Of a stretch of DNA of 64,000 nt, positions 54,801 to 60,018 are shown piece by piece (the first letter of the stretch is position 1; every line of letters starts with the position of its first letter). The notes below the pieces were generated by a model, which ran no database searches, was not told where the DNA came from, and saw only the letters and a list, made by a program, of their open reading frames with translations. Position numbers and translations under genes: made by a program. Origin of the DNA: Mesocentrotus franciscanus (Eukaryota; Echinodermata; Echinoidea; Camarodonta; Strongylocentrotidae); the NCBI GenBank assembly GCA_037976565.1, contig CP137668.1, positions 19,799,804 to 19,863,803 of the forward strand. The letters run 5' to 3'.

Positions 54801-55969
54801 ATTGCATGATGTTGTATTTTTTATTGTCTTTTGTTGCTGATACTTCCAATTGAGAAAAGTGAGACTGGGGTGTTGTTATTGCAGGGGGGCGGCCATCAAC
54901 TTTTCTTTTCTTTGGTCTGCCTGGTGCTTGTGTTTGTTTAAAATGTGTATATGTAGGACAGCTAGTGTGATGTTCTCTTATGCAAGTCCCAGTTTTTCTG
55001 TGTCCAATATTGATGGTTTCTTGATTGTGAGATGGCAATAGCATGTGCTGCAAAATTTCTTGGGGTGTATATTTTTTATATATCTGAAGTGTCCTCTGAA
55101 ATGTAAATATTAAATTTCTATTGAATTGAATTATCTGATCGTAGTTTGAAACACTATATGAATGCCCCTTCTTTCCCAATTCAGTCTCAACGTACCCTCC
55201 TTCCACAAAATCTACACAACAATTAATATGCTGTTCCATGCATTGAAATTTGTGTACAGTATAGTATGAACTTATAAAACCACCACACACAAGGTCAAAA
55301 CCAACAACACAAGATGAGTGCACAAAAAACGGTAGGATGGCTAGAAATGAAAGAAAGTTTAAACAATACAAGTCAATTTTGATATAAAAGCAACACAAAA
55401 GCACGAAAAATTATGGATAGGTTATTTTTTTTTTTTAAACAAACCTCAGAAATACTGAAAATATTCATTGTGACATCTACGTGTATATGGGACAGACACA
55501 CCCCTTTTGCCGCCGGCTAATTCAAAATTGACTGTTTTTGATTTCTTGTTTTGAATGTCACCATTGTTTTCTACGAATGTATGTGTATCATATATTTGAT
55601 TTTCATTGCAAGATGAGGTTGGCCATCACTCTGGGGTTTCCCTAATGGCCTAGATTTGTGAGTCATATTATGCATAGTGTCGGTAGCAACCCGGTAGCAA
55701 CAAGATCGAGCTTGGCGAGGGTATTTAAATGTTAAAGATGAGTGAGCCCTCTCTCGGTCAAGACAATATACATTAAGTGAGCGGATCGCGCATTCGATTC
55801 ACATACGCAAGTACAGATGGTAGTAAGGTTTTAACTGACTGGATGTGTTTTGCTTTATCATTATTTCTCAATTAACTTACTTGGCCTCTTCATCTTGTTG
55901 AACAAGTTGCCAGAATTGTTGGCCTAGTTGGTTGCCACACTGACCCACATGAAGGAACACTGTCGACAT
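21776..55969 (-). CDS. Centriolar/basal-body tubulin, zeta- or delta-type, complete (11 exons)
   Basis: Eleven exons join with matching phases into 1245 nt (414 residues) from ATG 55969-55967 to TGA 21778-21776: 55881-55969, 53331-53423, 48159-48223, 47668-47805, 47158-47299, 46583-46759, 43374-43469, 38825-38897, 23231-23369, 22379-22539, 21776-21847. Tubulin hallmarks occur in order: GQCGNQLG near residue 9, the GTP-binding signature GGTGSG at about 125-130, NNWA-like TNWAMGY, and a C-terminal helix region with ARAFLHWYQRY. It is shorter than the usual ~450 residues. The loop after GGTGSG (LGSRLCEAVRDTYP, then GESPLQHYN) is unlike human delta-tubulin and, from memory, more like zeta-tubulin. 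Zeta, delta and epsilon form the ZED module of centriole triplets and the basal foot; the class needs a tree. It has no acidic tail, as expected for non-axonemal tubulins. Confidence 0.88.
22007..22183. mobile_element. 177-bp TIR element with captured reverse-transcriptase fragment
   Basis: The ends are 25-bp inverted repeats (catagagatccata...) with one mismatch. The element is flanked by a perfect 8-bp duplication aataaacc (21999-22006 and 22184-22191), typical of hAT. Inside, + strand about 22077-22151 reads VCFIDYSKAFNEIHHDRLIE, the motif-A palm segment of a LINE reverse transcriptase. Confidence 0.8.
22379..22539 (-). CDS. Tubulin exon 10
   Basis: Acceptor ttttgtag precedes 22539; donor gtgggt follows 22379; 161 nt. 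It reads MCVNTSRIVSMMQRV and YEARAFLHWYQRYSCDE, the C-terminal H11-H12 region (compare KAYIHQYTKFGIEEE of human delta). Confidence 0.88.
23231..23369 (-). CDS. Tubulin exon 9
   Basis: Acceptor gattcag precedes 23369; donor gtaatt follows 23231; 139 nt, phase 0 in and 1 out. It reads YSSLASLVAVRGD and WNPFPIDFWIG, matching the SxANLxxxRG and WxxxxxxxW segments of delta/zeta tubulins. Intron 8 before it is about 15.4 kb. Confidence 0.88.
23870..24010 (-). pseudogene. Unidentified degenerate coding fragment
   Basis: Minus strand reads LLMDLDKNLKTRVQRIHISA then LTKEELAEVTRRIVEMAIAK in one frame; just upstream the frame shifts (EKLIDEYFSQLWKAGKNAL). Coding-like composition, no splice site or family recognised. 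Probably part of a mobile element's protein. Confidence 0.35.
24189..24353. mobile_element. MITE with CAGGGATGCCAG termini, copy 1
   Basis: Begins cagggatgccagt and ends actggcatctctg; TCATAT flanks both sides (6-bp duplication). The interior repeats gcctgaaa several times. A sister copy lies at 53549-53671. The superfamily is uncertain. Confidence 0.7.
24748..24972 (+). mobile_element. R1 element (HINE-like), truncated 3' end
   Basis: One core unit (gtgaccccaaaatctaatca...ggcggtaatcc-like) followed by the family 3' end: tgcctccggctac...gtagcggaggca, an 8-bp-stem hairpin, then AAAAA. It lacks the 5' end. Confidence 0.7.
25391..25790 (+). repeat. Duplicated segment, copy A (empty hAT site)
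   Basis: From about 25428 onward it is nearly identical to 27068-27109 plus 27490-27810. The shared text includes ccaagtgagacgg, ttacaatctcatggctcagg and gatctgtgggggtaccatca. The site GCACATCC at 25463-25470 is intact and uninterrupted. Confidence 0.85.
25805..26928 (+). pseudogene. pogo/Tigger-type DDE transposase, broken
   Basis: Fragments in three frames line up with one transposase: the end of the CENP-B-type HTH domain (RHPELVMRTPQLLGKERA), first catalytic Asp (FNCDESGF at about 26031), KRQITVLANISSDGTYLPPM, then VEGHRSHLSLEVARL and LPAHALHVIQPCDPSLF. In VEGHRSH a Glu stands where the second catalytic Asp (DGH) is expected, and a stop follows PSLF. At least three frame changes make it non-functional. 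A reading from 26548 covers the C-terminal tail. Insertion boundaries were not resolved. Confidence 0.8.
27068..27810 (+). repeat. Duplicated segment, copy B (interrupted by hAT-like element)
   Basis: Same sequence as 25428-25790 but split at GCACATCC by a 380-bp insertion. Copies A and B flank the pogo transposase pseudogene, suggesting a local duplication in which the pogo copy sits. Confidence 0.85.
27110..27489. mobile_element. 380-bp hAT-like MITE with perfect TSD and known empty site
   Basis: TIRs agacctgccaacc / ggttggcaggtct. The 8-bp duplication GCACATCC is at 27102-27109 and 27490-27497. Copy A has the octamer once (25463-25470). The interior is AT-rich and non-coding. Confidence 0.92.
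28035..28235 (+). pseudogene. Unidentified coding fragment (DIRSYMAYYP segment)
   Basis: Reads EKDIRSYMAYYPQSTMGIPE then INKYYIALVEGISMEKFACD in one frame. The first part recurs at 25392-25440 (EDIRSYMAYYPQS) before copy A. It resembles a protein segment dispersed with the surrounding repeats; family not recognised. Confidence 0.35.
28677..29085 (+). repeat. Tandem 211-bp repeat with GDKGG-motif coding remnant
   Basis: agcaaagcactg...catggcagtatgaagga occurs at 28677 and again at 28888. Both copies read a degenerate CLSWQYEGYTTD...LLYGEAWSHKKTIAEHEEKQ-like peptide; the second continues to SDKLWIKFKGDKGGEPLS. A related motif (VKFGGDKDGGSFK) lies at 31600. Family not recognised. Confidence 0.5.
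29104..30035 (+). pseudogene. CR1/L2-type LINE 3' fragment
   Basis: Broken frames together give the C-terminal end of a non-LTR reverse transcriptase: SNISSSLSVQNLGVI, ISNVWSIRKVLS, VIVHALITSRLDGGNSLLFG, LRKLQYAQNSA, HGYAPVYISDLL and GDRSFTACASRLWN. It ends with a tail containing ttggcgctttataaat, typical of L2/CR1-clade elements. The catalytic YADD region is upstream and absent. Confidence 0.8.
30040..30700. other. Degenerate sequence with short coding-like stretches
   Basis: Both strands have 100-residue-scale readings (for example 30347-30628 +, 29858-30208 -) but none matches a family and they overlap each other. No splice sites in the frame of the tubulin gene. Confidence 0.4.
30826..30857. 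repeat. (aat)n microsatellite
   Basis: About ten tandem aat/ata triplets. It could be the tail of a LINE or SINE, but none was recognised next to it. Confidence 0.85.
31490..31668 (-). pseudogene. Unidentified fragment with GGDKDGGSFK motif
   Basis: Minus strand reads MAWRIVVKFGGDKDGGSFK then a less ordered stretch. It shares the (W)xxxKFxGDKxGG pattern with 29030-29085 (+). Similar motifs occur, from memory, in uncharacterised multi-copy proteins of marine invertebrates. No function known. Confidence 0.35.
32090..32680 (-). pseudogene. RING-finger element remnant, copy B
   Basis: Minus strand carries PGRPKRKK (about 32600-32630), then CSVCNSVFTRPVETHCGSL, a degenerate RING start that has lost the later Cys/His ligands, ending at an intron-like ggaaaggtaa near 32072. 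Layout and motif order match the fuller copy at 54343-55404. Confidence 0.45.
33034..33681. mobile_element. piggyBac-like MITE
   Basis: Left end tcctatatagcctggg and right end cccaggctatataggg are inverted repeats. TTAA occurs on both sides (33030-33033 and 33682-33685), the hallmark duplication of piggyBac. 648 bp, non-coding, very AT-rich inside. It lies downstream (minus sense) of the Harbinger pseudogene. Confidence 0.75.
33723..33963 (-). pseudogene. PIF/Harbinger transposase, 3' exon
   Basis: After acceptor tttcatacag (next to 33963) the minus strand reads FIKFPCSPEK, then FYRLAGFPKVVAAVDGTRI, FINRKGFNRMNVQLTC, ARWPGSTHES-stop-IF. This covers the first catalytic Asp region and the ARWPGSxHDS block of HARBI1-like nucleases. 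The stop is one transition from the conserved Arg (CGA to TGA). A donor-like gtaagt follows. Confidence 0.8.
34000..36210. other. AT-rich repeat-derived sequence, no gene
   Basis: Low-complexity AT-rich sequence, with short hairpin-forming text near 34310-34370 (accgactaattgat) related to 38260-38400, and G/C homopolymer runs near 35090 and 35265. The short readings are not gene-like. Confidence 0.5.
36214..37807. mobile_element. TIR element with GGCCCGTATTCTGAA ends
   Basis: Starts ggcccgtattctgaaatcgt and ends with the inverted acgacttcagaatacgggcc. Flanks are CTA (36211-36213) and TTA (37808-37810), possibly a 3-bp duplication with one change. Both arms repeat gtctaag/cttagac-type motifs. 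An R1 element is nested inside. No transposase. Confidence 0.75.
36470..37300 (-). mobile_element. R1 element (HINE-like), reversed, nested copy
   Basis: Several core units of the R1 family in reverse orientation (tggattaccgccaaacttgg, attttggggtcatgaggtca...), decaying toward the right, then the family 5' end: ctatggcggaggcatc and the palindrome gactgcgcgcagtc (about 37267-37280). Inside the GGCCCG element. Confidence 0.75.
37929..38215 (-). pseudogene. PIF/Harbinger transposase, 5' exon
   Basis: Minus strand reads VFRDRTNPLELYDDTDMFKK-stop-RFNREGV, then after a frameshift LPAHLQVFVALRFFATGNG and ISRVVRRVTL, the N-terminal HTH region of HARBI1-like transposases. It ends at donor gtaagt (37930). 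The partner exon lies at 33723-33963, so a 4-kb intron has been filled by later insertions. Confidence 0.8.
38825..38897 (-). CDS. Tubulin exon 8
   Basis: Acceptor tttatag precedes 38897; the donor used here is gtatcc after 38825; 73 nt, leaving in phase 0. It reads TWEAMTTNLTQSAVRYDPDG. A stronger-looking donor, gtaaga, lies 24 nt earlier in the exon, also phase 0, and would remove VRYDPDGQ and H. The longer form fits the tubulin loop length better. Confidence 0.8.
38955..40820 (+). mobile_element. R2 element (HINE-like) with duplicated 3' part
   Basis: The 5' end has ggtctcacctgcattac; core repeat units follow (catgattggggatacttgat...), then 3' end gtctcgctttttgctacgca + ggcgagac hairpin with AAAAA at about 40310-40352, and the last ~463 bp including the hairpin repeated to 40820. 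Region 39170-39430 does not match the family and may be an insertion. Confidence 0.8.
41943..42511. mobile_element. Mariner/pogo-type MITE with TA duplication
   Basis: Perfect TIRs of at least 27 bp (ccgtaaatctccgtgtataa...) flanked by TA on both sides (41941-41942, 42512-42513). Long A/T homopolymers inside. It contains a LINE fragment at 42238-42330, so it carries foreign sequence. Confidence 0.85.
42238..42330 (+). pseudogene. LINE reverse-transcriptase fragment
   Basis: Reads NGIPQGPILGPLLFLIYIND, the conserved block that precedes the YADD motif of non-LTR reverse transcriptases. Only about 30 codons remain. Confidence 0.8.
43374..43469 (-). CDS. Tubulin exon 7
   Basis: Acceptor tattcag precedes 43469; donor gtaatg follows 43374; 96 nt, phase 2-2. 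It reads WEMLRSVAPLPTHKFLHVS, matching the LxxxLCPxPxLKFL strand of the intermediate domain. Found by looking for the segment missing between exons 6 and 8; its phases fit exactly. Confidence 0.85.
43580..44088. mobile_element. Probable MITE rich in gtactcgagtac palindromes
   Basis: The left part (ggtactcgagtacac...aatactcaaatactcgg) and right part (ccaagtattcgcgtactcgag...gtactcgagtattcg) are roughly inverted copies. Ends are not resolved and no duplication is seen. Confidence 0.45.
45115..45883 (+). mobile_element. R2 element (HINE-like), copy with inverted hairpin
   Basis: Full 5' end (gtgaaacgctctcggcggtc, tcgcctgcattacgcaattc) and core units. At the 3' end it reads gtctcgcctgcgtagcaaaa + agc, the reverse complement of the usual hairpin, then the match stops. 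Confidence 0.8.
45921..46060. repeat. Microsatellites (tggtacaatta)n and (acaattatt)n
   Basis: Seven or so copies of tggtacaattatggtaca-type 11-12-mers, then attacaatt repeats. The Tyr/Asn-rich readings here are artefacts. Confidence 0.9.
46583..46759 (-). CDS. Tubulin exon 6
   Basis: Acceptor tttacag precedes 46759; donor gtattt follows 46583; 177 nt, phase 2-2. It reads FADCVILYHNDEVLHHL (counterpart of SDCxxxxDNEAxxxI) and the helix NKYITDSLAGLLCP. Confidence 0.9.
47158..47299 (-). CDS. Tubulin exon 5
   Basis: Acceptor attcaag precedes 47299; donor gtaagt follows 47158; 142 nt. It reads LGSRLCEAVRDTYP and GESPLQHYNNLFCLSWLQ. PLQHYN corresponds to the VVxPYN motif of alpha/beta/gamma tubulins. 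These residues are the main reason for preferring the zeta class. Confidence 0.9.
47578..47630 (-). pseudogene. Decayed partial copy of tubulin exon 5 in intron 4
   Basis: On the minus strand, tatcccatggcatacatcct of exon 5 is matched here by tatgtatcccatggcatacatcctt and then a near-match of agctgtagctc. About 45 bp align with few differences. No splice sites flank it and the frame is broken, so it is a relic and not an alternative exon. Confidence 0.6.
47668..47805 (-). CDS. Tubulin exon 4 (GTP-binding signature)
   Basis: Acceptor ttttcag precedes 47805; donor gtatac follows 47668; 138 nt. It encodes the helix before the signature (MRREVERCESF) and LSGGTGSG, the tubulin T4 loop that contacts GTP phosphates. 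Confidence 0.92.
48159..48223 (-). CDS. Tubulin exon 3
   Basis: Acceptor ccccaag precedes 48223; donor gtaagt follows 48159; 65 nt. It reads REENVILSKQGRGTNWAMG, matching the GxGNNWAxGY segment around the nucleotide site. Confidence 0.88.
49189..49488 (+). CDS. Myb/SANT-like DNA-binding protein of a DNA transposon
   Basis: ATG at 49189 gives 99 residues. Residues about 10-90 match the Myb/SANT-like (MADF-type) domain: VWNEQETLVVLDLWG, then RNRDIYKSLAEQL, the RPWDRVRDKINRLRGNYRKIKD helix region and KERKSGDEKK. In Harbinger elements such a protein works with the DDE nuclease in binding the element ends. The frame ends 25 bp before the nested R1 element at 49513, so the C-terminal part has probably been cut off. 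An upstream in-frame ATG at 49087 is possible but adds a hydrophobic stretch unlike the family. Confidence 0.7.
   Translation: MSESELGRGSVWNEQETLVVLDLWGQKKVQNQIASAGSRNRDIYKSLAEQLTDMGFNPRPWDRVRDKINRLRGNYRKIKDKERKSGDEKKFTVCNFIFR
49513..50461 (+). mobile_element. R1 element (HINE-like), most complete copy
   Basis: 5' end: actgcgcgcagt palindrome then gatgcctccgccatag. Six core units start at about 49641, 49784, 49927, 50078, 50229 and 50380 (143, 143, 151, 151, 151 bp apart). 3' end: atgcctccggctac...gtagcggaggcat hairpin and AAAAA. The terminal atgcctccgc motifs are inverted relative to each other. Confidence 0.85.
51045..51149 (+). mobile_element. R1 element, 3' end only
   Basis: gcgatcacaagaacgggacg..., then tgcctccggttac...gtagcggaggcataaaaa. 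No core repeats remain. Confidence 0.75.
51475..52060 (+). pseudogene. CR1/L2-type LINE 3' fragment
   Basis: Reads SIRALISSRLDFGNALLFN, LQIAAARIVTLSNKQSHITP, LKELHWLPIK, then after a frameshift CVHGSAPQYNISLINHYTPA. Same region of the reverse transcriptase as 29361-29872 but clearly a different family member. Confidence 0.8.
52145..52851. mobile_element. hAT-like MITE (AGGGACACTGATTTTCCG ends)
   Basis: Ends agggacactgattttccg / cggaaaatcagtgtccct are inverted. Flanks atatatgt (52137-52144) and atatatga (52852-52859) are an 8-bp duplication with one change. The interior repeats the word tttccgtt many times in both orientations near the ends. Confidence 0.8.
53331..53423 (-). CDS. Tubulin exon 2
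   Basis: Acceptor tttttgtag precedes 53423; donor gtaagt follows 53331; 93 nt, phase 2 on both sides. It reads SLHVDTEKKVIAKLL, the counterpart of the VLVDMEPKV strand-helix of other tubulins. Only about 10 residues separate it from the exon 1 helix, a shortened N-terminal loop. Confidence 0.88.
53549..53671. mobile_element. MITE with CAGGGATGCCAG termini, copy 2
   Basis: cagggatgccaatt ... gaaaactggcatccctg with gggcctgaaaa inside; same family as 24189-24353 but shorter. Confidence 0.7.
54100..54290 (+). mobile_element. R2 core fragment
   Basis: One core unit (tttttgatgatgatgccaca ... ttcaaaattatattaaaa) without either end. The half-site text is partly mutated (gacctttgactttaactttg). Confidence 0.75.
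54343..55404 (-). pseudogene. RING-finger element remnant, copy A (possibly RAG1-N-terminal-like)
   Basis: Minus-strand order: a 207-codon reading to 54781 containing FQRTLQIYKKYTPQEILQHM and APGRPKKRKVDGRPP, a frame change, then C-CV-C, 11 residues, C-N-H-LF-C-LD-C, and after another frame change C-PL-CNVQF. That is a full set of eight RING ligands in the right order (about 54640-54757). It ends near an intron donor-like gtaaat at 54343. RING domains bind E2 enzymes. From memory, molluscan and echinoderm transposon proteins related to the RAG1 N-terminus have this layout, but that link is unproven. Confidence 0.5.
55881..55969 (-). CDS. Tubulin exon 1 (start codon)
   Basis: Encodes MSTVFLHVGQCGNQLGQQFW and nine more codons, the universal tubulin N-terminus with the nucleotide-contacting GQCGNQ. 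Donor gtaagt at 55880. An acceptor-like ttttcag lies just upstream (minus strand, next to 55982), so a 5' UTR intron is likely. The ATG is fixed by its position just before GQCGNQ. Confidence 0.9.
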
Positions 55970-56179
55970 CCTGCCTTTTGTTCTGAAAAGGGAAATGATA
56001 TCAATATTGAAATGCATTACTTGAACTGAAATTAAGTAAACTGCAATCCAGAATTAAAATGTATTTTTAACCTTTTGAGACAAGCATTCCACAAGTTTTG
56101 GTTTTGGCTCTGTAACTTTTGATGCAGAGCCCTAAAAAATACAACAACTGCATGAAAAGAAAGGGCAATTTTGGCTAAC

Positions 56180-56470
56180 AATAATAATAATAATAATAAT
56201 ATCGGTTTCTTATATAGCAAACGACCTTGCAAGGTCCTCAAGGCGCTCCAACATTACCCGGCTATGCTAGGCAGCCGACTTCAGCGCTCACAGCATTCAA
56301 GGAATTCCTTCCTACCGGTACCCATTTAACACCTGGGTGGAGAGTGGCAAGTGTAGATTAATGTCTTGCCAAAGGACATTAGTGCCGCGGCGGGACTCGA
56401 ACCGCGAACCCTGTGATCCACAGTCCGACGACTTATCCACTACGCCACAACACATCGCATCAGACTCAGA
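56180..56470 (-). mobile_element. tRNA-derived SINE
   Basis: On the minus strand a tRNA-like head has an A box (TGGCGTAGTGG, 56437-56447) and a B box (GGTTCGAGTCCCG, 56391-56403), followed by a body and an (att)n tail at about 56180-56201 preceded by ttgctatataag. The head cannot be a tRNA gene: the cloverleaf is imperfect and it continues into the body. Confidence 0.8.
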
Positions 56471-56730
56471 GGTCAGCGTTTTTGTAATGTAAATCTCATG
56501 TCATAACTCATAACATAATGAACACGTGGAAGGTAAGCAAAGCGCTATCACTCTGGACTCTGGTAACAAATTTCCACATTTTTGGTTAAATTCTCGACCG
56601 ATTTCAAAGTGCTTTGTGAGTTTGTATGAGAATTAAGAAAGAAGAGTCCACTACTAAATAATACTTGTGTAGCACTACTAGTATGGTGGTGTGGCCATAG
56701 TTCGCACTTGACCTAAGTTCGCTATCTCAA

Positions 56731-57628
56731 ACAAGGGATATGCTCTTGGCGGTCTCGCCTGCATTACGCAATTCGATATGATGAAAAATTGAGGTTTAGA
56801 CATTATTTATAGGCAGGGTGGCCCATTAGCAGGCCCCCCAAAATGAAATCCTCTGAATATAATCAGCATTTTGAAGTGAATATTGAGTAAATAGAATCAT
56901 CAGAAGAATTATTTACTATTATTTGTACCAAGATTGATAACTTTCATGAAGTATGAACAAATAACAAAAATTTATTTATTAAATCTCGTATTAAGTTGTG
57001 AAAAACATAATCCAAGTCTACTGACCTAAAATGACCCTTGACCTTGACTTTGTGACCTGGAATTTGTGTCATATGATTTGTGATACTTGATTACCCTTGG
57101 GTACAAGTTTCATGGAATTTGAACAAACACTTTTGAAATTATGCTAAAAATTCAAAATCTTGATGTTGATGTCACAACAAAGTCTAAGTTTGCAGACCTG
57201 AAATGACATTTGACCTTGACTTTGTCATCTTAAAGACTAATCACATGATTGGTGATACTTGATAACCCTTATGTTCAAGTTTAATGGAAAAGGAATGTAT
57301 ACTTTCAAAATTATATTAAAAATTCAAAAACTTAACCTCAGGTTAAGTTTAGGTTAAGTTTTTGATGATGATGCCACAACATAGTCTAAGTTTGTTGACC
57401 GGAAATGACCTTTGACCTTGACTTAGTGACCTGACATTCTAATCACATAATTGGGGATACTTGATAACCCTTTAGTCCCAGTTTCATTGAATAAGAACTT
57501 ATACTTTCAAAATTATATCAAAAACTTAACCAAGGTTAATAAGTTTTTGATGTTGACGCCATCGTCACCGCTGCCACCGAAAAAGCGGCGCCTATGTCTT
57601 GCTTTTTGCTACGCAGGCGAGACAAAAA
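56731..57628 (+). mobile_element. R2 element (HINE-like), complete copy
   Basis: 5' end cggtctcgcctgcattacgc; core units with cttgataacccttt and tgacctttgaccttgact; 3' end gcggcgcctatgtcttgctt...ggcgagac + AAAAA. About 900 bp. Confidence 0.85.
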
Positions 57629-58461
57629 TCGGTGAGATTTCGCAAATCTGATAACTCCAATGGAAAAAGGAACATAAAATTACCCAGAGACAAAATTTTC
57701 TTTGGAATTGTGGTCTGGAATTATGAAAATATTGACAATTTAAAAGATCAGCAAATTTTGCAGTCATTAATTGCGTCCATTCCAAAAAATTATTAACTTA
57801 CCGATAAGGGTCTGGAAATCTTCATTTTGAGAGCAGATATCCTCAAAATTGTAAGTAAAAAGTGGTACCAACTGATCGTATGATATCTTGCATTGCAAAT
57901 AATGAAATTAACTTATTTTTGATGGATCACATTTTTTGATAAATCAGCTGTAAACTCCCGTACGTGAAGTAAGGTCTTGTTGTTTTTATGAATTTTTTAG
58001 TTGCAGCGCGTACGCAGATCGGACATCGAATTTTTAGATTGCGATATCTCTGGAATCCTTTGACGATAAATTTGTTTGTTGAACCAACGTAGTAAAAAAC
58101 TTTGCCGTCCATTTAGTAATAATTGAAATAAATAAATTTGTGTAGAAAATGACAAATCATAGATCAAATATCACATTTTCTAATATTTTTAAAAATCTCC
58201 GCGAACTTTGGTCACCCCATCATTATTTTTTCGCTAGCCCTAAGGGATCACAAGCGATTACAGTTTGAAAATACCCTTCCCCACATTTTTCGGATCAGCT
58301 AAGTAGGGAGGCATGAGCACCGTGCTGGCCGAACCCCCCAAAAAAAAAAGAGGATGAATATTGTAGGGAATTGAAGGGGCTGTAACTTTTGATAGAAACA
58401 TCGGTGAGTCTTGAAATTTGGAATGTATTATTCTTGAGTGAATAATTTTTTCAATTATCCA

Positions 58462-58577
58462 ACCATAATGGTGAAAAACAATCCAAAAGGGAAAAATTGA
58501 AAAATCGTCCAGACACCCTACCATAATGGTGAAAAACAATCCAAAAGGGAAAATTGAAAAATCGTCCAGACACCCTA
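58462..58577. repeat. 58-bp direct tandem repeat
   Basis: ccataatggtgaaaaacaat...cgtccagacaccctac occurs twice, starting at 58463 and 58521, nearly identical. Confidence 0.85.
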
Positions 58578-58654
58578 CCTATAGATCTAGCCAGGGTCTA
58601 CCGTCTAGATCTATCATCTAGATCTAGTTTATAAAATTATACTAGATATAGACT

Positions 58655-60018
58655 AAAGGAGGCAGTTTTCGGCCGGTCCGTTGGATGCATGGTAAAATCC
58701 CTTTAAAATACATTGCATAACAGCATATCACAAACCACACACATACAATAACATGGCAGAGTCACTGGAGAACCACATTTGCAATGGAAAATGTATCCTT
58801 AAATATCACATTTTAGCAATGTAAGCGGCGGTCCCGCTACCCGAATCTGAAAAATGGAATATCTTACGCGTGTCTGTAAGGAATATGGGTCCCATAAAAC
58901 GAGCTGTATTTCAAGTATTTTTCAGATTTAGAGTCAGATTTTTTGATCATCGCAAGCTCAAAAGTTTCTCACCGCATGTATGTTATCCTATCAGTCGGAT
59001 ACTATAGCGGCGTATCTCTGTATAGTATAGATTCCAATTTCTGATCACCGCACCCGCAGGTGTAGTTTTCGGCCATGCGGGGGATTACGTGCTCTGGCCG
59101 CACACGCTATAGATCAGCGGGCAAACGCACGGCGCGTGCTCCCTATTGACTTTGTACATGCGGCCGAAAACTGCCTCGCTAGGCCGAAAACTACCGCCGA
59201 AAAAGTGAACAAGGAAATGAATATTGCCATGGGCATGGAAATTCATGATTTTTTTTCTGGGATTCTTGTTTTGTTTAAATAATAATAGTAGAGGAGGCAG
59301 TTTTCGGCCGGTCCGTTGGATGCATGGTAAAATCATTTAAAATACATTGCATAACAGCATATTGCATATCACACACATACAATAACATGGCAGAGTCACC
59401 GGAGAACCACATTTGCAATGGAAAATGTATCCTTAAATATCACATTTTAGCGATGTAATCGGCGGTCCCGCTACCCGAATCTGAAAAATAGAATATCTTA
59501 CGCGTGTCTGTAAGGAATATGGGTCCCATAAAATGAGCTGTATTTCAAGTATTTTTCAGATTTAGAGTCAGATTTTTTGATCATCGCAAGCTCAAATGTT
59601 TCTCACCGCATGTATGTTATCCTATCAGTCGGATACTATAGCGCTGTATCTCTGTATAGTTTAGAATCCAATTTCTGAGCACGGCACCCGCAGGTGTAGT
59701 TTTCGGCCATGCGGGGGATTACGTGCTCTGGCCGCATGCGCTAGGAATCAGCGGCCGAACGCACGGCGCGCACTCCCTATAGACTTTGTACATGCGGCCG
59801 AAAACTGCCTCGCTAGGCCGATAACTACCGCCGAAACAGTGAAAATGAAAATCAATATTGCCATGGCAGTTCATGATTTTTTTCTGGGATTCTTTTTTTG
59901 TTTGAATAATAATAGTATTGGCTTCATGATTAAAACAAAAAAAAAATAATAAATAGGAAGTAAAGAGTCCAAAAATAGGATTTCGCCTTAAGTGGCCGAA
60001 AACTGCCTCCTCTACTCT
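58655..60018. mobile_element. Tandem TIR element with GGAGGCAGTTTTCGGCC ends
   Basis: ggaggcagttttcggccggt begins at 58658 and again at 59292; about 635 bp are repeated. The second copy ends ggccgaaaactgcctcctc at about 60012, the inverse of the start. The motif ggccgaaaact recurs inside both copies. A solo right end lies at 61742-61856 and a trace at 27030-27060. No transposase. Confidence 0.8.

Noticed and set aside
21776..55969. Calling the gene plain delta-tubulin (TUBD1)
   Set aside because: The N-terminal loop, the segment after GGTGSG and the total length differ from human delta; zeta is at least as likely, so no symbol was given.
56385..56455. A tRNA gene
   Set aside because: A and B boxes are present, but the sequence continues into a SINE body with an (att)n tail, and the stems pair poorly.
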